DNA from: Streptomyces sp. NBC_00461
GTDB lineage: Bacteria; Actinomycetota; Actinomycetes; Streptomycetales; Streptomycetaceae
DNA: 64,000 bases
Direction of reading: 5' to 3'
Assembly: GCF_036013935.1 (NCBI RefSeq)
Contig: NZ_CP107902.1
Location: 5,241,001-5,305,000, forward strand
The notes beneath the pieces were generated by a model. It made no database searches. It was not told the DNA's origin and saw only the letters and a program-made list of their open reading frames with translations. The position numbers were made by a program, and so were the translations under genes. Each line of letters opens with the position of its first letter. The first letter of the stretch is position 1. Positions 17,215-25,857 of this stretch are shown in pieces.

Positions 17215-17645
17215 CAGTACTTGGCCGTGCAGTTGTAGCCGCCGTCGTCGCCGAGGTTGTCGCAGGCCCGGGACCAGAGGTCCTTGTCGTCAACCATCGC
17301 GGTGTAGTAGGTCCCCGACGCGTTGCTCGGGATGTCCACGGAGTACGTGCGGCCCTTCGAGTTCTCGGCCCAGATCGTGTCCGTGGCGCCGTTGATCCCG
17401 CCCACGCGTCGCGCCCAGGCCGCACGGCAGGTGGGGCTGTAACGCAGCTCGACGCCGCTCCAGGTGGTGTCGATCGTTCTCGCGTCGTTCGCGCAGACCG
17501 TGTTGGCGGGATTGAGGCCGTTGCAGCCGGGCCCGAGGCAACTGGTCGCGGCGGAGGCGGGCGAGGCGGTGCCGAACAGCAGGCCGGAAACGGCGAGCGC
17601 CAGGACGGCGCCGCTCGTGCCGAGACGGCGGGGCAGGGAGGGCAT
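17214..17645 (-). CDS. Secreted DUF2690-like protein B
   Basis: A 143-residue exported paralogue of the next gene. The signal peptide is PRRLGTSGAVLALAVSGLLFG, with a cleavage site near ASAAT. The domain reads CLGPGCNGLNPANTVCANDARTIDTTWSGVELRYSPTCRAAWAR and ends CDNLGDDGGYNCTAKY. ATG 17645 is chosen since GGAG precedes it and it gives a proper signal peptide; a longer in-frame extension of 59 codons has no such signal. It is the first gene of the operon that continues through protein A, the SH3-like protein and the amidase. Confidence 0.75.
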   Translation of the reverse strand: MPSLPRRLGTSGAVLALAVSGLLFGTASPASAATSCLGPGCNGLNPANTVCANDARTIDTTWSGVELRYSPTCRAAWARRVGGINGATDTIWAENSKGRTYSVDIPSNASGTYYTAMVDDKDLWSRACDNLGDDGGYNCTAKY

Positions 17646-17888
17646 GCGGAACTCCGTTGTCTTCAGAGGGAGTTGGAGAGAGAAAGCCGTAGCCGGCTGG
17701 AGAGGCGGGCTCGGATGCCGAGCCCGTTCAATCTCCAACGCCGCCCCGCGTCCCGACAACCGTCCCGCGTCCAGGGGACGTCCCAGAGACGGCCGTGCCG
17801 TCGGCCGGGAATCCGTTGGCATCCGGCCCCGGGCTGCTGATGCCTGATCAACCGTCGCGGTGGGCGGTCAGGTGGCCGACCATGAGGT

Positions 17889-18509
17889 GTGCGATTCGAC
17901 TCCGTTCCCATGCCGGCGACCGTCGAGGCCAGACCTCGTGACAGCCGTGGCTATCCCGTCCCCGCCATCACGCCGTGGGAGGGCGACGAGCCCCAGTTCG
18001 CGCTCACCGACTACGGCCGAAGCACGGAGTGCGCGAGACAGCGTCTGTGTTCCGTCTGCAACACCCTGATGCCCAGGGGGCCTGTGTGGCGGGTGGTCGG
18101 CGGCGCGGAGAGTTCCGCGATCCGCGAGGCGCTTGCCGCCGGGCGGCCGTACCGCAACCTGGCGGCGACACTGGAGGCTCCGGGGCACCGCGCGTGCATG
18201 CTCTACGCCTCGATGGTCTGCCCGTACCTGGCTCGCCCCAACGCGCGGCGGGGGCTGACAGCACAAAGCCCGGACGACATGACCGCGCATGTCGTCCGGG
18301 GCGCTGTTCGCGGTGATATGGGTGCCGTGGTGGGGTACGGCGACTACGAGTTCGCCGTCACCAAGACCAAGGTCCTGTTCCGTTTCCTCGATGTGGTCGA
18401 GTATCTGCCGCACGACACGGCCGACCAGCACCTGCCGGAGCTCCAGGCCGAACTCGCCCGCTCCGGCGGCCGGTTGGACGGCCGGTCGGACGGCGGTCAG
18501 CCGCGGTAG
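17889..18509 (+). CDS. Conserved hypothetical protein with CxxC motif
   Basis: A protein of up to 206 residues, not recognised. It has an early ITPWEGDEPQFALTDYGRSTEC segment, then CSVCNTLM and, further on, CMLYASMVCPYLARP. The spaced cysteines could bind a metal. There is no signal peptide. GTG 17889 is the longest start; ATG 17910 is equally possible, and neither has a good ribosome site. Its last 13 bases overlap tail to tail with the convergent propeller gene. The amino-acid make-up and third-position G+C fit a real gene. Confidence 0.6.
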   Translation: MRFDSVPMPATVEARPRDSRGYPVPAITPWEGDEPQFALTDYGRSTECARQRLCSVCNTLMPRGPVWRVVGGAESSAIREALAAGRPYRNLAATLEAPGHRACMLYASMVCPYLARPNARRGLTAQSPDDMTAHVVRGAVRGDMGAVVGYGDYEFAVTKTKVLFRFLDVVEYLPHDTADQHLPELQAELARSGGRLDGRSDGGQPR

Positions 18510-19483
18510 GCGGGCAGGCCGGTGTGCTTGGAGACCTTGACGGGACTGCCGAATCCGTGGGCGCCCTTCGTGATGGTGTACGTACCGCTCGGGGCGCGGA
18601 AGGCGATGGTCTTGCCGTTGGGCGACCAGGTGGGCTCGGTGCAGTCGGTGGTGGCGTGGGGAGTGACGTCCTTGATGACGTTGGTGGAGCCGCCGAAGTC
18701 CTCGACGAAGAGGTGGTCGTGTCCGTGGACGGAGCGGACGAAGACGACCTCTTCGTTGTCGGGGGAGAGCGCGGGCTCGGAACCCTTGGTCAGCGCGCCG
18801 CCTTGCTGCCGCAGGTAGTCGTCGCGGATGTAGACCTCGCCGGTGTGGGTGTTCTCGTAGACGGATGAGCCGTAGCTGCCGCCGACGTTCGGCCAGGTGT
18901 TGTTGGTCTGGGGGACGTTGTGCTCCCCGTCGCCGTTCAGGCTGATCCTGGCCGGCCTGCCGTGGTTGCTGGTGGCCTTGACGCCCTCCAGGACGGTGCT
19001 GCCGTGGATCTTGGCCGAGAAGATGAGGTTGTTCTTCGCGGGGACCTGGTTCGCCCGGTCGGCGGCGGTCACCTGCCAGGTGGGGTGGGACCAGGTCTGC
19101 CCGCCCGGGTTGGCGGCGACGGTGAGGCGGTGGCTGCCGTCCGGGTTGGAGACGACGAGGTTGCCGTGCCCGTCGATGAAGGCGGCCTTGCTGCCGCTGG
19201 GGTTCCAGGCCAGGTCACGGACGGCGGTGCCGAAGTCGATCGACTTGCCGTTGACCACGACGTGGCGGGTGCCGTTGCTGATGGTGAGTCCCCTGGGCAC
19301 GGTGAGCGTGTGGGCGGACGCGGCCGCGGCGACCATCGCGGCGCTGCCCCTGGCGTGGGCGCCGAAGGAGGGGGCGGCCGGAGCGGCCATCGCGGTGGCG
19401 GCGGCCGTACCGGACAGGGTGAGCAGTGCGGCGGCACCCGCGGTGAAGACGGCTGCGGCGCTCCGACGGTTACGAGCGGACAC
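18497..19483 (-). CDS. Secreted PD40/TolB-like beta-propeller protein
   Basis: A 328-residue exported protein with an Ala-rich signal region (about 1-33). Propeller blades are seen as VRDLAWNPSGSKAAFIDGHGNLVV, GSEPALSPDNEEVVFVRSV and CTEPTWSPNGKTIAFRAPSG, the typical WD40-like/PD40 pattern found in TolB. No catalytic domain is attached, so a binding role outside the cell is most likely. GTG 19483 has GGGGGA upstream. It is a single gene, facing the hypothetical gene at 17889 and divergent from the serine hydrolase. Confidence 0.75.
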   Translation of the reverse strand: MSARNRRSAAAVFTAGAAALLTLSGTAAATAMAAPAAPSFGAHARGSAAMVAAAASAHTLTVPRGLTISNGTRHVVVNGKSIDFGTAVRDLAWNPSGSKAAFIDGHGNLVVSNPDGSHRLTVAANPGGQTWSHPTWQVTAADRANQVPAKNNLIFSAKIHGSTVLEGVKATSNHGRPARISLNGDGEHNVPQTNNTWPNVGGSYGSSVYENTHTGEVYIRDDYLRQQGGALTKGSEPALSPDNEEVVFVRSVHGHDHLFVEDFGGSTNVIKDVTPHATTDCTEPTWSPNGKTIAFRAPSGTYTITKGAHGFGSPVKVSKHTGLPAYRG

Positions 19484-19859
19484 TTAGGTTCCCCCAGGGA
19501 TGTGAATGACGCTGCGACCAGAGTTTCGCGGGAACCGCCCGCCGTCCCCGGAACCGGAACCGGTCCGCTCGGCTTGCTGCCCTTCGCTGTACAACGGAGT
19601 CTTCCCACAGAGGGTGACGGAGCCATGCGCTCACCGTCACAATTGTGCAATAACGGGTCGGATGACATGAAGAAACGTGGCCCGCCCCAGATCAGCCGTC
19701 GGGGCACGCCGTAGGGGCACGGCGTCGGGGCGCGGTCGGGGCGCGGTCAGGGTTCGCTCAGGGGCGTTCCCTGATGATCCGGGCTGTCGGGCTGGAAGAG
19801 ACTCTTGGCCGGGCCGTTCGACCGCCGGTCCCACCGCCACCACCCTGGAGAGCCTCACT
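19484..19859. other. Divergent intergenic region, no gene
   Basis: About 375 bases between the propeller gene and the serine hydrolase. It holds the palindrome at 19638-19647 and a short TCAGGG/CCCTGA repeat at about 19757-19773. No coding potential was seen. Confidence 0.5.
19638..19647. promoter_or_regulatory. Palindrome CACAATTGTG
   Basis: A perfect 10-bp palindrome, unusually A/T-rich for this genome, lies about 210 bases upstream of the serine hydrolase gene. It could be an operator; no regulator can be named. Confidence 0.3.
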
Positions 19860-21110
19860 GTGAACTTCTCTGCCCTCAGCCCCCGTTGGTCCGCCGTGGC
19901 GGCGTCCGGCGCCGTGCTGGTCGCCCTGGCCGCGGGTATGGCCGCTCCCGCCTCCGCCGCCACCCCGGCTCCCGTGCCCGCCACGGCGTCCGGCGCGCCG
20001 TTGCCCGCGCTCGACCCGGCCAAGCTCCGGGCGGCCATCGGTGGCCTGCCGGACGCGGACGTCACCGGCGCGCTGCTGCGGATCACGGGTCGCGCGGGCC
20101 ACTGGTCGGGCACCTCCGGCGTGGGCGACCTGGAGACGGGTCAGGGCGTTCCGCCCGACGCGCACATCCGGATCGGCAGTATTTCCAAGGTCTTCACCGC
20201 CACCATCGTTCTCCAGCTCGCCGCCGAGCACCGCATCGACCTGGACAAGCCGGTCCAGCAGTACCTGCCGGGGGTCCTGCCCGCCGGCCTCCCGCCCGTC
20301 GAGGTCGGCCAGTTGCTCAACCACACCAGCGGCCTGCCGCGCGGCGCCGACAACCCCGACTTCGGCGACGGCAGTCCCGAATGGTTCGCCGCCAACCGCC
20401 TCAAAAGCTTCACACCGCAGCAGGTGATCGACCTGATGGCAGGCCGGCCGATGCAGTTCGCACCGGGCACCGCGCAGCAGTACAACGGGATGAACTACTA
20501 CGTCGCCGGTCTCCTGGTCGAGAAGATCACCGGGCACACCTTCGCCCACGAGGTGCGCTCCCGCATCACCCGGCCCCTCGGACTGCACGACACCCAGGTC
20601 CCCGACGCCGACGACCCGCGCCTGCCCGGCCCGCACTCCCACGGCTACCTGACGGTCACCTCCCCGGACGGCACCTCGCATCCGGTGGACGTCACGGAGC
20701 AGAGCCCCTGGCCCTGGGCCGAGGGCGGCATGATCTCCACTCCCGCCGACCTCGACCGTTTCCTGACCGCTCTCTTCCGCGGCCGTTTCCTCCCGCCGGC
20801 CCAGCAGGCCGAGCTGTTCACCGTCCCGGACGTCCCCAGCTTCCACAGCAGCCAGTGCCGCACCCAGGCCGACGCCGGCCGTGCCTGCATGACCATGGGC
20901 ATCATGAGGGTGACGGCATCCAACGGTGTCGTGGTCTGGGGCAAGACCGGCTCCCGCCCCGGCTACACCAGCGGCGTCTTCGCCACTCGCGACCTCTCCC
21001 GCAAGCTCGTCTACTCGGTCAACCCGACCAATCTCAACGGCACCGAGATGCGCTCCATCCAGCAGATCGCCGCCGCCTCCTTCGGCCCCTTGGTCCCGGC
21101 CACGAACTGA
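19860..21110 (+). CDS. Secreted serine hydrolase (beta-lactamase / D-Ala-D-Ala carboxypeptidase family)
   Basis: A 416-residue exported class C beta-lactamase-fold protein. The signal peptide ends near ASAAT. The active-site motifs are SISK (SxxK, in RIGSISKVFTAT), YNGMNYY (YxN) and a late WGKTGSRPGY region (KTG). LLNHTSGLPRG is also typical of the family. Substrates may be peptidoglycan stem peptides or D-amino-acid peptides; members also include esterases. The GTG at 19860 has GGAGAG upstream and gives a proper signal peptide; the open frame extends further 5' but with poor composition. Confidence 0.9.
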   Translation: MNFSALSPRWSAVAASGAVLVALAAGMAAPASAATPAPVPATASGAPLPALDPAKLRAAIGGLPDADVTGALLRITGRAGHWSGTSGVGDLETGQGVPPDAHIRIGSISKVFTATIVLQLAAEHRIDLDKPVQQYLPGVLPAGLPPVEVGQLLNHTSGLPRGADNPDFGDGSPEWFAANRLKSFTPQQVIDLMAGRPMQFAPGTAQQYNGMNYYVAGLLVEKITGHTFAHEVRSRITRPLGLHDTQVPDADDPRLPGPHSHGYLTVTSPDGTSHPVDVTEQSPWPWAEGGMISTPADLDRFLTALFRGRFLPPAQQAELFTVPDVPSFHSSQCRTQADAGRACMTMGIMRVTASNGVVVWGKTGSRPGYTSGVFATRDLSRKLVYSVNPTNLNGTEMRSIQQIAAASFGPLVPATN

Positions 21111-21264
21111 CCCCTCCGAAGAGCATTTCGCCTGCGATCGGCCCGCTCCGGACGGCGTGAGCCGGGTGCATGAGTTGCTGTCCGGGACCCGTCACCTGGA
21201 ACCACGAAGGCGCCGGGCACACTCTGCGGTGTTGTAGTCCCTTTGAGACGAGGACGAGCCATAC

Positions 21265-21849
21265 ATGATCACGCTCACCAAGGAAGACGGCCCGGCAGAC
21301 CTGGACGGAGTGACCCACCTGTCCATCGGGGTCTCCTGGGATCCCACCGCCGGCAGCAGCGGCGGGGTGATGGGCAAGCTTCGCCGCAAGAAGGGCACCG
21401 ACCTCGACCTGATCGCCATCGCCATGCAGGGCGGGGACCCGGTCCGCCTCGCGGGTCTCGACTCGCTCGACCCCATGGGCAACGGCTCGCTGGTCCACAG
21501 CGGCGACAACCAGACCGGCCACGGCGACGGCGACGACGAGACGGTGACCGTCGAGTTCGCCCGCATCCCGCCCAACATCACGGCGATCGTGTTCGTCGCC
21601 GCCGCATACAAGAAGGGCAGTTCCTTCCAGCTGGCGCGCAACATCAGCTTCAAGGTCTACGACGCGACCGGGGGCAGCGCTCAGCAGGTCGCCGACATCT
21701 GGCCGAGCCTGCTCACGAAGGACAACGGCTGCGCCGTGGCCAAGGCGGTGCGGATCGGCGGCACTTGGAAGCTTGAGGTCATCAACACGACGGGCAGGAT
21801 CAAGCAGGGTGACGAGCACGCCCTGATGCGCTTCGCTGTCAGCAAGTAG
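21265..21849 (+). CDS. TerD-family tellurium/stress resistance protein
   Basis: A 194-residue cytoplasmic TerD-domain protein. The family features are the start MITLTKEDG, HLSIGVSWDP, the acidic calcium-binding regions KGTDLDLIAIA and HSGDNQTGHGDGDDE, and FVAAAYKKGSSFQLARN. TerD proteins bind calcium and are linked to tellurite, phage and general stress responses; Streptomyces carry many copies. This one stands alone, with no ter operon partners nearby, so a specific resistance role cannot be claimed. Confidence 0.9.
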   Translation: MITLTKEDGPADLDGVTHLSIGVSWDPTAGSSGGVMGKLRRKKGTDLDLIAIAMQGGDPVRLAGLDSLDPMGNGSLVHSGDNQTGHGDGDDETVTVEFARIPPNITAIVFVAAAYKKGSSFQLARNISFKVYDATGGSAQQVADIWPSLLTKDNGCAVAKAVRIGGTWKLEVINTTGRIKQGDEHALMRFAVSK

Positions 21850-22155
21850 GAGTACGCCGGCGTTCGAGGTCAGAGCGGTGTCGCTGCGTGCGGCAGGAGT
21901 AGCAGTGTGACGGCCGAGTTGGCGGAGAGCGTCGCCGACAGGAGGGCTCCGGTGGTGGCAGTCCATTTTGCGGCCCCGGCGTCGCCCTCTCGTGACCGTC
22001 CGTCGGTGCCGCGGCAGCTTGCCCGGATCGTCCACCGCCCGCGACTCGCGCCACGCCACCAGCGCTGCGGGCGGCCCCGACCGGTCATTCAGGGCGCCGC
22101 AGTTCCGGGTGCGAGGTGTCGCCGACACGACGGCTTGCAGATGCGCACCCGGTGT
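21850..22155. other. Intergenic region, no supported gene
   Basis: About 300 bases between the convergent TerD and MBL-fold genes. Open frames on both strands are Arg/Pro-rich and look like composition artefacts. Nothing else was recognised apart from the inverted repeat at its right edge. Confidence 0.4.
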
Positions 22156-22175
22156 ACTCGTGGGGCCGTACGAGT
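22156..22175 (-). terminator. Inverted repeat at end of MBL-fold gene
   Basis: ACTCGT, 8-base loop, ACGAGT directly abuts the stop codon of the minus-strand MBL-fold gene. The 6-bp stem is weak for a terminator, but its position fits one. Confidence 0.35.
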
Positions 22176-23002
22176 CACAGCGGATGCCAGGCCGCTCTCC
22201 GACCGTGCGACCGCACCCGGCCGAAGACCACGTCCGCGAAGTGGATGCCGAAGCCGAGGGTGTCCGGGCGCAGGAGTTCGGAGATCAGGCGGCGGCGATG
22301 GAGCTCCGACCGGGCGGGGTCGGCGTCGGAGGTGGCGGACCACTCGGGGTGCCGTATCTGCAGGGGGGAGAGCATGGCGTCGCCGAAGGCGAGCAGGCGG
22401 ACGCCGTGGGAGGCGATGACGAAGCCTGTGTGACCGGCGGTGTGGCCGGGCAGGGCCACGGCGTGGACGCCGGGGAAGATCTCGTCGCCGGCGAGCACCA
22501 GACGCGTCCGGGCTTCGAGGGCCGCCACCATGGGGTCGCAGTGATCCCATTCGGCCTTGGGGATGACGAAGGTGGCCCGGGTGAACAGGGGCGGGTCGAC
22601 GCAGGCCCAGCCGGTGTGGTCGGGGTGGAGGTGGGTGAAGGCCACCGTCTCGATGTCGTTGGGCGACCGCCCGAGCAGGGCCAGATTGCCGGGCAGCGAG
22701 CCGCCGTGCACCGCGCCCCGGTCGGGGTGGTCGGGGTCCTCCGGTACCGCGCGCGGGCCGAACCCGGCGTCGATCAGCAGCGCCCGGGTGCCGTGCTCGA
22801 CGAGCAGGCCGCCGGTGTTGGCGACGAGTCGGCGGGTGTCGTTGAGATAGGCGCCGTACCTGCTCCAGTGGCGGTCGACGGTCGCGGGCAGACTGCCGGC
22901 CGGCTTCAGCAGCATCGCCCCGTCGGGCACGTAGCTGACCCTGATCTCCCCCACGCGCAGGGTACGCACGGCCGAGGGCCTGCGCAGTCGGCTGTCGTTC
23001 AC
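22175..23002 (-). CDS. MBL-fold metallo-hydrolase
   Basis: A 275-residue metallo-beta-lactamase-fold enzyme of the quorum-quenching lactonase-like type. The metal motifs are THLHPDHTGW (HxHxDH), PGHTAGHTGF and FGDAML. There is no signal peptide. GTG 23002 is preceded by GAGGAG, which settles the start; the frame stays open far upstream by chance. It lies 122 bases downstream of the MFS exporter on the same strand. AHL/GBL-like lactone hydrolysis would be interesting given the GBL locus 5 kb away, but the sequence only supports a hydrolase of this superfamily. Confidence 0.85.
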   Translation of the reverse strand: MNDSRLRRPSAVRTLRVGEIRVSYVPDGAMLLKPAGSLPATVDRHWSRYGAYLNDTRRLVANTGGLLVEHGTRALLIDAGFGPRAVPEDPDHPDRGAVHGGSLPGNLALLGRSPNDIETVAFTHLHPDHTGWACVDPPLFTRATFVIPKAEWDHCDPMVAALEARTRLVLAGDEIFPGVHAVALPGHTAGHTGFVIASHGVRLLAFGDAMLSPLQIRHPEWSATSDADPARSELHRRRLISELLRPDTLGFGIHFADVVFGRVRSHGRRAAWHPL

Positions 23003-23124
23003 GGATGGTCTCCTCGCGGGCGGCGAAGGCGCCCGGCGCGGCGCGGATACGGGGACGGCGCGGATACGCGGACGGCGCGGACGGTTCCGGCGGGCGGTGC
23101 CGTATGTGCCGGACACGGGACGGC

Positions 23125-24594
23125 TTAGGCCGTGGTCCGCTTGCGCAGTACGGCGCCGACGAGCAGGGCACCGGCGAGGGCGACGACACCGGCCGTGACC
23201 ATGCCCGCGTGCAACCCGCCCAGGATGTCGGCGCGGGACGGCGTGGCACCCGACGAGAGGGCGCTCGTGCGGGCCGCGGCGATCGCGCTCAGACCCGAGA
23301 CACCGATCGCGGCCACATACTGCGGCAGCTGCGACAGACCGCCGACGACGCCCTGGTCCTCCTCGGTCACGCCCGTCGTCATCACGGTGATGAAGGAGAC
23401 GACGCTGAAGACGTGGCCGAGTCCCATGACGGAGGAGGTGACGAGCAGGGCGGCCAGGTTCACGTCCTGCGGCAGGGCGAACATCGAGACCGTGCCGACG
23501 CCCTGGATGAGCAGACCCGCGGTGAGTACCTTCACCCCGCCGAATCGGCTGAGCAGCTTCGCGACGTACATGCCGCCGAGGGTCGCGGCCGCGCCCTCGC
23601 CGAGGTAGCTCAGACCCGCCTGAAGAGCGGTGAAGCCCAGCACGTCCTGCATGTACAGGCTCAGCAGCACGGTCGTACCGGCGCACATCCCGAAGGTGAT
23701 GACACCGAACAGCCCCGACCACTTCACGGAGGGCCGGTTCAACACGGACAGCGGCACCAGCGGCTCCGGGTGGCTCCGCTCGACCAGCAGGAACGCGGCC
23801 AGCATCACCAGGCCGCCGACGATCGGGCCGAGCGCCGCGGGACGGGTCCAGCCCTCGTCACCGCCGGTGGAGATGCCGTAGACCAGGCCGAACAGGCCGA
23901 GCGTGGCCAGGATCGCGCCCGGGATGTCCATCCGGCGGGCGGCACCGGACTCGTGGATCGCCGGCAGGGCCAGCGCGCCGGCCAGCGCCAGGGCGCCCAT
24001 CACGCACAGCGCGACCATGGTCCAGCGCCAGCTGAAGCCGTTGGTGATGACACCGCCGCCGAGGGCGCCGAACACGAAGCCCAGCGACATGACGGCGCCG
24101 TTCAGGCCCAGGGCGCGGGCGCGCTTGGGGCCCTCCTGGAAGTAGCCGGTCATCAGGGCGATGGCGGACGGGGCGATCATCGCGGCGGCGGTGCCCTGGC
24201 CGATGCGGGTGGCGATCAGCATGCCGGGGCTGTTGGCGAGGGCGGCGCCGAGCGAGAACAGGGTGAAGACGGCGACGCCGAGGGTGAACAGCCGCTTGCG
24301 GCCGATCAGGTCGGCGACCCGGGCGAACAGGGGCAGCAGGCTCGCCGACGGCAGCAGGCTGGCGGTGGCCACCCACTGCAGGGTGCCGGCCGAGGAGAAG
24401 CCGAGAGCGGTGCCGATGTCGGGCAGGGCGACGGTGACGATGGAGAAGTCCAGGCCGCACATGAAGGTGGCGCAGCACAGAGTGATCAGCACCAGCCACT
24501 CGCGTGCTCCGAGGACGCCGTCGGCGGCGGGCCCGGGTGGTGCGGCGACCTTGTGCGTGGCGTTGGCGGGAGGTGAGGATTCGGTGACGGCCAT
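23125..24594 (-). CDS. MFS drug exporter, DHA2 (14-TM, EmrB/QacA) family
   Basis: A 489-residue membrane transporter with about 14 hydrophobic segments. It has the start LVLITLCCATFMCGLDFSIVTVALP, typical of the DHA2 family, motif A as RVADLIGRKRLF and motif C-like GAVMSLGFVFGALGGG. It would export drugs or metabolites by proton antiport. The divergent LysR gene starts 141 bases away, the usual arrangement for a regulator and its target. No substrate can be assigned. Confidence 0.92.
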   Translation of the reverse strand: MAVTESSPPANATHKVAAPPGPAADGVLGAREWLVLITLCCATFMCGLDFSIVTVALPDIGTALGFSSAGTLQWVATASLLPSASLLPLFARVADLIGRKRLFTLGVAVFTLFSLGAALANSPGMLIATRIGQGTAAAMIAPSAIALMTGYFQEGPKRARALGLNGAVMSLGFVFGALGGGVITNGFSWRWTMVALCVMGALALAGALALPAIHESGAARRMDIPGAILATLGLFGLVYGISTGGDEGWTRPAALGPIVGGLVMLAAFLLVERSHPEPLVPLSVLNRPSVKWSGLFGVITFGMCAGTTVLLSLYMQDVLGFTALQAGLSYLGEGAAATLGGMYVAKLLSRFGGVKVLTAGLLIQGVGTVSMFALPQDVNLAALLVTSSVMGLGHVFSVVSFITVMTTGVTEEDQGVVGGLSQLPQYVAAIGVSGLSAIAAARTSALSSGATPSRADILGGLHAGMVTAGVVALAGALLVGAVLRKRTTA

Positions 24595-24647
24595 GAGCGG
24601 TCCTTCCTGGTGATCTCGCTGGCATGTCCAGCTTCGAATCGGGGGAC

Positions 24648-24674
24648 CTGCGCAACAAGGACGATCTGTGCAAC
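24648..24674. promoter_or_regulatory. Direct repeat CTGYGCAAC in LysR/MFS promoter region
   Basis: CTGCGCAAC (24648) and CTGTGCAAC (24666) are spaced 18 bases start to start in the shared promoter region. They are candidate half-sites for the LysR regulator, by position only. Confidence 0.3.
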
Positions 24675-24735
24675 GATCGATTCGCTGGGCTCATCGTTCG
24701 AGGTCGCGGAAGTGAGGGGCGCGGGAGAACCGGTC

Positions 24736-25680
24736 ATGGAACGCCAGGAGATCGAGATTTTCCTGACCCTCGCGGAAGAGCTGCACTTCGGGCGGACCGC
24801 GGAGCGCGTGGGTGTCTCACAGAGCAGGGTCAGCCAGACCGTGGCCCGGCTGGAGCGCCGTATCGGTGCCAAGTTGTTCGACCGCACCAGCCGCCAGGTC
24901 ACCCTCACGCCCATCGGGGAACAGCTCGGGGACGATCTCGCGCCCGCGTGGCGAGGGGTCGAGGAGGCCGTCGCCAGGGCCATGGCGGCCGGGCGGGGGA
25001 TCACCGGCTCGCTGCGGATCGGTTTCTCCGGCGCGTTCACGGGCCATCTGCTGCACAGCATCGCCGAGGTCTTCGGGCGTCGCTATCCGGGTGTGGACGT
25101 GCAGATACGACAGGTGCAGATCTCGGACCCCTACGGTCCCCTGCGTGCGGGGGACGTCGAGCTCCAGGTCACCGAACCTCCGCTGGCCGAGCCGGATCTG
25201 ACGCTGGGTCCGGTGCTGGTGTCGCAGCAGAGGGTGCTGCTGATGTCGTCCGCGCACCCGTTCGCGCGGCGGGAGTCGGTGAGCGTGGAGGAGCTGGCGG
25301 AGGCGACGCTGCTGACGGTGGCCGGGAACGTGCCGACGCACTGGCTGGACCACCACTTCCCGCGGCAGACGCCGTCGGGGCGGCCCATCCCGCACGGGCA
25401 GGCCATGACGCACTGGGAGGACGCGCTCTCCCTGGTTCTCGCGGGCAAGGGCGTCACACCGGTGGCGGCCGCCGGCGCGCACTACTACAGCCGTCCCGGC
25501 CTGGTCTTCAAGCCGCTCACGGACGCCCCGGGAATCGACTACGCCTTCGTCTGGCCCACCGGCCACGAGACGGCCCGGCTACGGGCCTTCGTCCAGGTGG
25601 CCATGGAGCGGGTACGCGCGGCGGGCGGCCCTTCGCGGGCCGTGGAGAGCCTGTGGACGGACGAGGGCACCGGCAACTAG
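24736..25680 (+). CDS. LysR-family transcriptional regulator
   Basis: A 314-residue LysR protein. The N-terminal winged helix-turn-helix is MERQEIEIFLTLAEELHFGRTAERVGVSQSRVSQTVARLERRIGAKLF in pattern (residues 1-60). A two-lobe effector domain follows. ATG 24736 with GGAG upstream is chosen; the frame stays open 42 codons further 5'. It is divergent from the MFS exporter, its probable target. The stop codon TAG is the first copy of the CTAG that bounds a MITE-like element (25677-25838), so the element inserted exactly at the gene end. Confidence 0.92.
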   Translation: MERQEIEIFLTLAEELHFGRTAERVGVSQSRVSQTVARLERRIGAKLFDRTSRQVTLTPIGEQLGDDLAPAWRGVEEAVARAMAAGRGITGSLRIGFSGAFTGHLLHSIAEVFGRRYPGVDVQIRQVQISDPYGPLRAGDVELQVTEPPLAEPDLTLGPVLVSQQRVLLMSSAHPFARRESVSVEELAEATLLTVAGNVPTHWLDHHFPRQTPSGRPIPHGQAMTHWEDALSLVLAGKGVTPVAAAGAHYYSRPGLVFKPLTDAPGIDYAFVWPTGHETARLRAFVQVAMERVRAAGGPSRAVESLWTDEGTGN

Positions 25681-25838
25681 GGCCCGTCCGGCGGATCGGG
25701 CCGGCTGGAAGGGGCTGGTGCAGCGAGAGTGCGTGCCGGGCGTCGCGCGGCTGGGGCCGGGGGGACCCCCAGAGCACGCGCCGGACGCCGCGCGGCCGCC
25801 CTTCGGGCGACGACGCCACTTTCCGCAACCGACCCTAG
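25677..25838. mobile_element. MITE-like repeat bounded by CTAG, copy 1
   Basis: A 162-base non-coding element begins and ends with CTAG and has only short matching ends (CTAGGGCCC / GGGTCGG read inward). It contains the shared core GAGAGTGCGTGCCGGGCGTC at 25725-25744, also found in the elements at 27.0 and 48.4 kb. The left CTAG contains the LysR stop codon. It encodes no transposase, so it would depend on an enzyme made elsewhere. It is probably a deletion or hybrid of the same family. Confidence 0.6.
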
Positions 25839-25857
25839 GGGCGGCGCGGCGTCGGCG

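Noticed and set aside
22175..23722. Reading the MBL-fold gene as a 515-residue protein
   Set aside because: The extra N-terminal half is the wrong frame of the MFS gene; a GTG with a good ribosome site gives the normal length.
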